DNA of 10,056 nucleotides from Goniomonas avonlea (lineage: Eukaryota; Cryptophyceae; Goniomonadida; Goniomonadaceae): the NCBI GenBank assembly GCA_003573635.1, contig QUTJ01031148.1:1-10056 (forward strand), written 5' to 3'. The notes beneath the pieces are model-generated. The model ran no database searches and was not told the DNA's origin. It was given only the letters and a program-made list of their open reading frames with translations. Each line of letters starts with the position of its first letter. Positions within the stretch are counted from its first letter, which is position 1. Made by a program: the position numbers and the translations under genes. Of this stretch, positions 1 through 5,559 are shown one piece after another.

Positions 1-28
1 TCTTTCTCTCTCTCTCTCTCTCTCTCTA
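1..28. repeat. (CT)n microsatellite, probably intronic polypyrimidine tract
   Basis: A nearly pure CT dinucleotide run opens the window. It lies directly upstream of a likely 3' splice site (AG at 38 or 41) of the PDZ gene, so it probably belongs to an intron. Its full length cannot be seen because the window starts inside it. Confidence 0.8.
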
Positions 29-38
29 TCAATGACAG

Positions 39-464
39 CAGGGAACAAAGTGTGGAAGCAATTACCACAGTGAGCACGGTCCTTATTGGCAGGGCTACGC
101 GCACGCACGCACAGACACACGCGCACAGACTCTTTGTGCCTTGTGCCATAGCTTCCTTGTGTAATTGCGACTCGATTCCTTGCGTCAAACCGAGTCCTTG
201 TGCCAGTGCGTCACCTCCTCGCAGGCTGGCTGCCTCGAGGTAGGCGACCGCGTGGACGCTGTGGGGGGCACGCCTGTCACAGGAATGACAGCCGACGCGG
301 TGACCAGCCTCGCGTTGGGCCCTGCGCTCACGCATGCGAGTCTCACTGTGACCCGCCATGGCACCCAGCGCCAAGTCAGCGCGCTCAGGGCCAGTGTGGC
401 ATGGCTGGCGAATTACGAACGCTTTGACAAGTTCCGTCGAGACCGGAGGAGTGTGAGCGAGTAA
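39..464 (+). CDS. PDZ-domain protein, last two exons (5' part outside window)
   Basis: The 3' end of a spliced gene. The penultimate exon is 42-69 (or 39-69), followed by a 155-nt intron (70-224, GTGAGC donor, pyrimidine-rich stretch then GCAG). The last exon is 225-464, ending in TAA. Joined in phase 0, it reads EQSVEAITTAGCLEVGDRV and on through DAVGGTPVTGMTADAV and SLTVTRHG. This is the second half of a PDZ domain: the LEVGDRV strand, the G-x-x-V-x-G-M turn, the alpha-2 helix and the last beta strand. PDZ domains bind C-terminal peptides of partner proteins. A basic tail of about 30 residues (KFRRDRRS near the end) follows. The carboxylate-binding loop and any other domains lie upstream, so the protein type and its ligand are unknown. 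The acceptor is a tandem CAGCAG, so one residue may vary. Confidence 0.7.
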
Positions 465-489
465 TCCGTGCGCTGCCCTTGGTTCAAGG

Positions 490-758
490 GACTGGGCCCT
501 TGGTGAGCTCAGCAAGGACTGGGTGAGTGACCTCCACGGGGACTGGGCCCTTGGTGAGCTCGGTAAGTACTGGGTGAGTGACCTCAACGGGAACTGGGCC
601 CTGAGCAAGGACTGGATGAGTCACGTCCCCGGGGACTGCTTGGTGAGCTCAGCAAGGACTGGGTGCGTCACCCCCGCGGGGACTGGGCCCTTGGTAAGCT
701 CAGCAAGGACTGGGGGCGTCACCCCCGCGGGGGACTGGGCCCTTGGTAAGCTCAGCGG
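490..758. repeat. 51-bp minisatellite, about 5.5 copies
   Basis: Tandem units begin at 490, 541, 592, 634, 681 and 733 with gactgggcccttggtgagct or a variant. Full units are 51-52 bp; the third (42 bp) and fourth (47 bp) carry internal deletions and the sixth is partial. Later copies share a cacccccgcggg end that early copies lack, so the array has drifted from left to right. It starts 25 bp after the PDZ stop codon and may lie in the 3' untranslated region. Open frames through it are by-products of the 51-bp (17-codon) period. Confidence 0.9.
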
Positions 759-797
759 AAGATCTCGTTGGCAGCTGATGGAGTGCCTCCCACTCAC

Positions 798-817
798 AGT
801 CAACAGCAGAGTTGACT
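798..817. repeat. Short inverted repeat (7-bp arms, 6-nt loop)
   Basis: AGTCAAC and GTTGACT flank agcaga, forming a small perfect stem. The sequence caacagcagag recurs about 30 bp downstream, so the element sits in a locally duplicated stretch. There is no T-run or other terminator context, and no function is proposed. Confidence 0.5.
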
Positions 818-1255
818 CTCCCCCAGACTTCAACAGCAGAGAGAGCTGATTCACTCATTGTGATGGTTGGGGATGTGACCCAGCGTTGTGACGTGCCGTG
901 CAACTCGATGTACAGTATTCCTCATAAAATGTCTAATCCGGTCCTGGGAAAATTAGAGTTTAGAATGAGATGAAAGAGATCGGTCCTGGGTTGCACGGTC
1001 CAGGAGGGTAACCCGGGGCCCTGCCACCTTGACTCTCTCTCTTTCGCTGTTTGAGTCGTGATCTCTTTCTCTTGCTGTCTCTGATTCGTGATCTCATGAG
1101 AGAGAGAGGGAGCGAGAGAGAGAGAGAAACGGAGCGAGAGCGATAGAGAGACCCAAACAACCATCCAGCAATCAGGTAAACTCAGAAGAATGTGACAGAA
1201 ACACTTTTGTATTGACCATATACAGCACACACAGAGAGACGACACTTGCCACTGC
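818..1255. other. Non-coding spacer between convergent PDZ and GPI-protein genes
   Basis: I see no coding exon here. The stretch holds mixed sequence to about 1030, then a pyrimidine tract followed by a purine tract (listed separately), then about 100 bp leading to the stop codon of the minus-strand gene at 1256. Both neighbouring genes end toward this spacer, so it should contain both 3' ends. No perfect AATAAA is present for the minus-strand gene within 60 nt of its stop; only AATACA is seen. Confidence 0.6.
1031..1153. repeat. Polypyrimidine tract joined to polypurine tract (CT/GA inverted repeat)
   Basis: A CT-rich stretch at 1031-1092, with the sequence tcgtgatctc present twice, is followed by a GA-rich stretch at 1101-1153. 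The two meet at the palindrome TCTCATGAGA (1092-1101). The arms are largely complementary, so the region could fold into an imperfect hairpin or form triplex DNA. Minus-strand open frames across it are low-complexity artefacts. Confidence 0.8.
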
Positions 1256-2608
1256 TTAGGCAAACAGCATGGCGGCCGCGGCGACCGAGAACAGCACAAG
1301 GCCCACCGAGGCAGAAAGGGAAGAAGCAGCACCAATGTCGCACCCGGAGAGGTTGCATCGGTCCCTGAGGCCGANGGCGTCGTAGGTGCTGCAGGTTGTC
1401 GCAGTGCACATCTTCTTGGATCCCATGCAGTCGNACAAGTCCTTCAGCTGGGAGCAGCACGCAGGGCACATAGTGCCGTCATGGGGATCGCGGAAGTTCT
1501 GGCAAGCAGCAGTCATCGTGCACTCCTTGAAGGTTTCCATAGCTGAAGCGCAGGCGGTGACCTCGGGGTTCCTGTCCTGCTCGAGAACGCATCTGCCCGC
1601 GGTGGCTCCGGCGGTCACGCAGTCGCAATCCTGGTTGGATCCGCACTTCTGCACTTCGGTGGAGGTGGTCCCGGACTTGATCGGGCAGGTCTTCCAGTGG
1701 GTGGTAGTGTCGAGAGCCACGCANTTGGAGCCAGACTTGTCAAGCGACTTGCACAGATACTTGGAAGAGACACCGATGTCCACGCCATCGGCTTGGGTTC
1801 CGTGGGCGGTGCAGACGTTGGTGGTGTAGAGACAAGAGGCAGCCCCAGCACAATAAGAAAATTCGGTACATGGCTGACCCAGAGCAACTTGGGTGGGCTT
1901 GGTCTCAGCAACGCAGGTGCCAGAAGCGCAATAGAATCCGTAAGAGCAAGATCCAGCGCAAGTGTCTCCGGCGACAAGGCCAGGGCAGGTGCCGCTAGCA
2001 GGGCAGTCAGTGTTCGTGGTCCACGGAGAGGACGTGGGAGGGCAGCGGTCAGCCCCAGCGTTGCAGTTCCCGCCGACTCTCTGGACGAGCTTGCAAGCCC
2101 CAGACACGCACTCAGAGCCACTACGCTTGCAGTCGCTGCTTGAGCTGCAAGTGGTTGGGACCGCGGCGCACTTGTCGGTAGAGTCACAGTACAGGCCTTG
2201 GCCACATGCGGACTTATCATCGTAGCAGTCCGCGCCGGCAGCCAGGCAGTCGAACGAGCCAGCGCACTTCTTCACGCGCAGCTGAGACACTGATTTGCTG
2301 TTGCAGTCATCGGACTCGCAGCAACAGGCAACAATGGAGGAGGTCTGCTGGACACAACCGGTCTTTCCACCAGTGTAGAGGTTGAGGCTGCAAGGCTGGT
2401 TGACGCAGGCATACACGCTGGCTGTGACGGAATTGCCAAAGACAGTGGTGGTGGTGTCGATGCGGCTGCACGACAGAGCATCAGAAAGGCAGGGTGTGCT
2501 GACAGCCAGAGCTGAAAGGCCCTTGATGCACTTGGTCACAGCGGCAGCTGATCCGCCCACACAAAGGACAACGACGAGAAGAGAGAGGAGTGGACGAGAA
2601 AGCACCAT
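1256..2608 (-). CDS. Cysteine-rich surface protein: signal peptide, Ly6/uPAR-like module, probable GPI anchor
   Basis: A single exon of 450 codons. The start is the ATG at 2608, which has A at -3 and begins the signal peptide; the frame is open for 12 more codons upstream but without an ATG. Residues 1-23 form a hydrophobic signal peptide ending GGSAAA. Residues 27-103 have ten or more cysteines and end CCCESDDCN, the CC-x4-CN closing motif of Ly6/uPAR three-finger domains. Residues 110-400 hold many more cysteines in short-spaced pairs, typical of disulfide-rich extracellular proteins. The C-terminus is a small-residue stretch (GAASSLSAS) and a hydrophobic tail ending AAAAMLFA with no charged residues, as in GPI-anchor signals. 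It therefore likely sits outside the cell, lipid-anchored. Residues 295, 392 and 412 are uncertain because of N bases. No enzyme motif is seen and the function is unknown. Confidence 0.88.
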   Translation of the reverse strand: MVLSRPLLSLLVVVLCVGGSAAAVTKCIKGLSALAVSTPCLSDALSCSRIDTTTTVFGNSVTASVYACVNQPCSLNLYTGGKTGCVQQTSSIVACCCESDDCNSKSVSQLRVKKCAGSFDCLAAGADCYDDKSACGQGLYCDSTDKCAAVPTTCSSSSDCKRSGSECVSGACKLVQRVGGNCNAGADRCPPTSSPWTTNTDCPASGTCPGLVAGDTCAGSCSYGFYCASGTCVAETKPTQVALGQPCTEFSYCAGAASCLYTTNVCTAHGTQADGVDIGVSSKYLCKSLDKSGSXCVALDTTTHWKTCPIKSGTTSTEVQKCGSNQDCDCVTAGATAGRCVLEQDRNPEVTACASAMETFKECTMTAACQNFRDPHDGTMCPACCSQLKDLXDCMGSKKMCTATTCSTYDAXGLRDRCNLSGCDIGAASSLSASVGLVLFSVAAAAMLFA

Positions 2609-2843
2609 TGTCGGTTGTTTCTGTTGCCGTTGTGTGGAACCCAACCCTTTTCAATGCGAAAATTCGTCCGTTTCTGTAATCGTGGGTAAACTCCCATCAA
2701 CTGTCATTTCAAATATGTCAAAAAAAATCGTTCAAGAGACTGTCGGTATCGTTCACGCTCAGTTGACAGCGTCCAATGGAAAAACGGCGCTCATACCTCT
2801 GGTCCTGACGTTGACGCTCTTCTTGCTGTGTGGGGGGACCACC
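2609..2843. promoter_or_regulatory. Divergent promoter region shared by two secreted-protein genes
   Basis: The 235 bp between the minus-strand ATG (2608) and the plus-strand ATG (2844) must contain both 5' untranslated regions and both promoters, unless a 5' exon lies elsewhere. It is more AT-rich than the flanking coding sequence, with an A-run at 2719-2726. I see no clear TATA box or initiator. Assignment rests on gene orientation only. Confidence 0.5.
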
Positions 2844-3179
2844 ATGCGAATTCTTTTTTTCGTTTTCGTTCTGTGTCTTGTTGGTGTTGTTGCCACCGCC
2901 CCTCCCAGCAAAGCAGATCGAGCACTTCGAACGAAGCGCTCCTCTTGTGAGAAGGACTGCGCCCATCTCGCAGAAGAGCGGAAGCTCGCATGCACTTACC
3001 AGTGCATGTCGACGACCTGCTGGAACGAGATTTATGGGGGCGATGCACTGGAGGCTGGCGAAGTTGACAATCGAGCAGCGCGTTTCAATCAGTGTTTTCG
3101 TCGTGAAGCCAAGAACCCAGGGCCCTCGCCGTTCACACCCGGAGCAAGCATTCTCGCCGGCGCTAATGGAGTGATTTGA
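2844..3179 (+). CDS. Small secreted cysteine-rich protein with furin-type site
   Basis: 111 residues in one exon. The ATG at 2844 is in a good start context (ACCACC before ATG) and begins a strong signal peptide (residues 1-19, core LFFVFVLCLVGVVA). The frame is open further upstream, but that part is antisense to the neighbouring gene. After the signal, RTKR at 29-32 matches the furin rule R-x-K/R-R, suggesting cleavage before residue 33. The mature part has cysteines at 35, 39, 50, 54, 59 and 84 (C-x3-C, then C-x3-C-x4-C, then a lone C), which could make three disulfides. It also has an acidic IYGGDALEAGEVD segment. This pattern resembles a small uncharacterised eukaryotic secreted family (possibly DUF4787, from memory). 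The glycine/proline-rich tail (residues 92-111) is less typical. The function is unknown; it could be a secreted signal or a structural peptide. Confidence 0.82.
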   Translation: MRILFFVFVLCLVGVVATAPPSKADRALRTKRSSCEKDCAHLAEERKLACTYQCMSTTCWNEIYGGDALEAGEVDNRAARFNQCFRREAKNPGPSPFTPGASILAGANGVI

Positions 3180-3516
3180 TTCACCTCCCCTTTCTCCAAG
3201 GTTTACCTTCTTTGCTTTTGCTGAGCTTTCTGAGCTTCTTCTGGGCACGTGTATCTTGATAGCACATGCTGTGACATGTCGGGCAGCGTTTCCGCCGTCG
3301 GCAGTCGCCCTTTCTCTCATCACCATATCCGGTCAGCGCTAGTGCAGGATTCCAAACGAACTTGTGCGATGTGGATCGCGGTCACAACGAAAAAAATAAA
3401 CTTCTGCGAACACCATGCATCGAATGTCAACGGCTTGTTCGTTGTTTTTTTGGAGACCGTCCGCGGAGCGCCAACGATTTTACATTACGCATCATGTCCA
3501 AAACAATTTGGAATCA
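3180..3516. other. Convergent 3' region of the small secreted gene and the SET gene
   Basis: Two genes run toward each other with 337 bp between stop codons. Nothing else coding is supported here. A perfect AATAAA for the plus strand is at 3395-3400. No TTTATT (the minus-strand equivalent) is seen between 3200 and 3517, so the SET transcript would use a variant signal. Confidence 0.6.
3395..3400 (+). promoter_or_regulatory. Possible polyadenylation signal AATAAA
   Basis: AATAAA lies 216 nt after the stop of the small secreted gene, inside an A-rich run. The position would suit its mRNA 3' end. Many protists do not depend on this hexamer, so this is only a candidate. Confidence 0.4.
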
Positions 3517-5448
3517 CTACGCGCCAGCCGTACAGAGAGCACACGTGCACTGAAACCCGTAGTCTCGCAAACTTTGTTGCCGTTCCGAGGTGCACTGCTG
3601 AATGTCAGGAAAACCGGGGGGAAATCGCAGAAGCGAACAACAGATATCATTGCTCGAATCAATTTGCTCGAGCAAACAAAAAAACTACTCTGGCAACAAA
3701 CACACAAGGGAGCCACCATCGCACCTCAGTTTCGTCAATGTAAGAAACACAGAGCTCCTCCCCGACAGATATGGCCCGAGTGGCCACAAAAGCAGCTCTG
3801 CTGGTCGTGTCTTGATCTGCCCGTCTTACAGCAACGTTCGGGACACAGCTGTGCACCGGAGTCACTTGAATCAGCTGTTTCCCAGAAAAACGCCTCATAA
3901 AATCTCGAGATTGTTCAAGCGCAAATGTTGTCACAGATGCAAGCTACTGAATCCACGCACATACAGACCTGTGGTTGAGGATGCCTTGTAACGCGTACAG
4001 AGCCAAGCCTTCCAGCGGCGGGTCGATGTCCTCCAGGCATTCCTGGGGGAAAGCAATGCGTTTGAGAACATTGGATGAGAGAAGCAAAACGCAGGTTGAA
4101 GAGAATAGTACTCCATTCCAAACCATTACCCTCAACGACTGGACGCACCAGTACTGGTGCCAGGACAGCGTGAACTAGGCTCTGCTGGTCAGCAGGCAAC
4201 GCGGCCACTGCCCTCTGATACCGTGCTAGCGGAGACGGGAGACCGATGTGCATGCAGTTGAGCTCGAACACGCCGATCAGGTTCCCAAACGAATCAAGAT
4301 TCAGGACTGGTGGATCGGGTTACAAGACAACCCGTTCAAAGTGGAGCCAATCATTAACCCTTCGTGAGATGGCGTCAAGGAAAAGGCGTGGCGAAACACT
4401 CACCATCCGACAGTTCAGGAACAGCTAGTCTCGTGCGCACAAGACGGCCAACAGATTCTGCAGCAAGATGCCTGCACAGCTCGGGTAAGCAAGCAAGTGG
4501 TCGATCTCAAAAGCACGCACCTGAGGTTCTCATAAAATTCCCGCTCCTCCTCACCACCTGAAGGGACGTCCTCGGGCAGTGCCACCAACTGTTGAGCAAC
4601 AAGATATCAGGAAACAGCAGGACAGAGGTCGGACGAACCTCCCACCACGCTTTCCTGTCAAAGTACGCAAAAGGTTCCCACGCTCGACGAAGATCACCAC
4701 CATTCCTCCGTGCCTCCTGTGAGAAAGTCAGAAAGAGAGGTGAACACCCAGACACCGCCAATGACCTGAAGCACTGTCGCCAAGAGCACAGCCACTGCCT
4801 TGAACACATCATTCGACGCTGGATAAGTTGTGAGACAGCGCACACCACGGAATTGACCGCACCGTCAGCATGGTCAAGAAACTCTGCAGTGGGCTCCGAG
4901 GTGGCCGTCCCAGGACAGAGCACCTCGTGGTATCGTGCAAACGCCAAATCGCTGCTGTGTTGTCAAATTAAAATTAAGAGCAGACAATCCTGACCGGCAT
5001 CGTTCAGAGCAATAAAATTCACTGCAGCCATGGGAACAGGGAATGGGCTGGCACTCTTGGTGCGCAGCGAGTTCCCGGAACGGGAGTACATCCAAGTCCA
5101 GATCTGCACAATTATGAGAAACAAACGAGACGGGGCAGGGAGTCACACCCGGCTCACGGAACTGGAGTTGTGTCTCAATACTGCCTAAGAATCGCATGCA
5201 AAAACTACAGGCGATCACGTCAGGCTTGTTTTCCCGGTGTTGAATGACAACCAAGGGATCTTCTTCAAACACCACCTCGCCCGCCGCAAAGTCCCGAAGA
5301 GCGAACACACCCTTCCCCTTGTGCTCAGTGTCACGGACCCCCACACCCTTTCCTTGGCATAATCGTTCGTAATACTGAAACAGTGTGATTGGTTCGGACT
5401 CGATCAGACGAGAACACTCACCGCAGCCGAATCCGCGGTCAGCAACAT
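3517..5448 (-). CDS. ATXR2-like SET-domain (MYND-type) histone-lysine methyltransferase, complete spliced gene
   Basis: Exons, 5' to 3': 5448-5422, 5374-4995, 4954-4863, 4818-4766, 4716-4639, 4588-4521, 4471-4404, 4306-4149, 4042-3969, 3848-3725, 3597-3517 (TAG). All phases fit and give 400 residues, or 385 if 5148-5104 is also spliced out. In order: YYERL and the SET-N segment KGKGVFA (28-34); an IQH segment followed by CSFC (65-68); the second zinc half CSHGC, YC, C and YHEVLC (122-149), a MYND-type finger; HADASNDVFKAVA (helical region); FGNLIGVFELN; the SET core NHSCVPN (331-337); GEELCVSYID (362-371) with the catalytic tyrosine; and a post-SET CTCALC cluster (391-396). Order and wording follow plant ATXR2, reported as an H3K36 methyltransferase, more closely than animal SMYD5. 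It would transfer methyl groups from S-adenosylmethionine to a lysine; the substrate here is inferred. The least certain joins are at 4149/4042, where GTGCGT was chosen among several in-phase donors, and at 4766. Confidence 0.87.
5104..5148 (-). other. Probable 45-nt stop-free intron inside SET exon 2
   Basis: The stretch starts GTGTGA and ends TTGTGCAG after a pyrimidine-rich run, is 45 nt long and has no in-frame stop. Removing it joins REP to DLDLDVLP in frame. Its length matches the adjacent introns (40-50 nt). If retained, it adds 15 residues between the two zinc-binding halves. Confidence 0.55.
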
Positions 5449-5559
5449 TATTGCACGCCTTGTGCAGTTATCGTTATTTTCTTACGCTCTTCGCATATAT
5501 GACTTTGCTTTGGCTGCAAGCTTTGACGGTGTGACACCGACGTTTTTGACTCGTGTTCG
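5449..5559. promoter_or_regulatory. Bidirectional promoter between SET gene and PLRG1 gene
   Basis: Only 111 bp separate the two outward-facing ATG codons, so both transcripts must start here, or inside each other's leader. It contains a catatatg stretch near 5500 and a perfect 13-bp palindrome at 5527-5539. Conserved proteins on both sides make the two start codons fairly secure, though the 9-residue first SET exon rests on splice logic alone. Confidence 0.65.
5527..5539. promoter_or_regulatory. Palindrome CGGTGT-G-ACACCG, candidate dimer-binding site
   Basis: Two perfectly complementary 6-bp arms surround one base. It lies 20 bp before the PLRG1 ATG and 78 bp before the SET ATG. Palindromes of this kind are typical of sites for dimeric DNA-binding proteins. 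No specific factor is identified. Confidence 0.4.

Noticed and set aside
922-1335. 137-codon minus-strand frame rich in serine, leucine and arginine
   Set aside because: Most of it is the translated CT/GA tract, and the rest overlaps the 3' end of the cysteine-rich gene.
1386-2225. Long open frames on both strands overlapping the cysteine-rich gene (1386-1829, 1615-2220, 1697-2143, 1962-2225)
   Set aside because: They overlap a 450-codon gene with a signal peptide, ordered cysteines and a GPI tail. They have no recognisable domain, and GC-rich codon use opens shadow frames.
2382-2843. Upstream extension of the small secreted protein to 265 residues
   Set aside because: The upstream part is antisense to the neighbouring gene and its promoter. 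The signal peptide at the ATG at 2844 fixes the start.
3249-3900. Plus-strand open frames (3249-3743, 3415-3900) opposite the SET gene
   Set aside because: They lie over minus-strand exons that encode SET and post-SET motifs with matching splice phases, and they show no domain of their own.
4717-4746. Shorter 31-nt version of the intron between SET exons 4 and 5 (donor GTGTTC)
   Set aside because: 31 nt is below every other intron here. The in-phase donor GTCATT at 4765 gives 49 nt, in the common range, although it is a weaker match to the donor consensus.
5401-5460. SET protein N-terminus extended as a cysteine-rich CNNVADRGFGCGEC segment
   Set aside because: That frame has a stop shortly upstream and no ATG. 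A GTGAGT donor and a TTTCAG acceptor bound a 47-nt intron that links an ATG exon in phase to YYERL, where the family homology begins.
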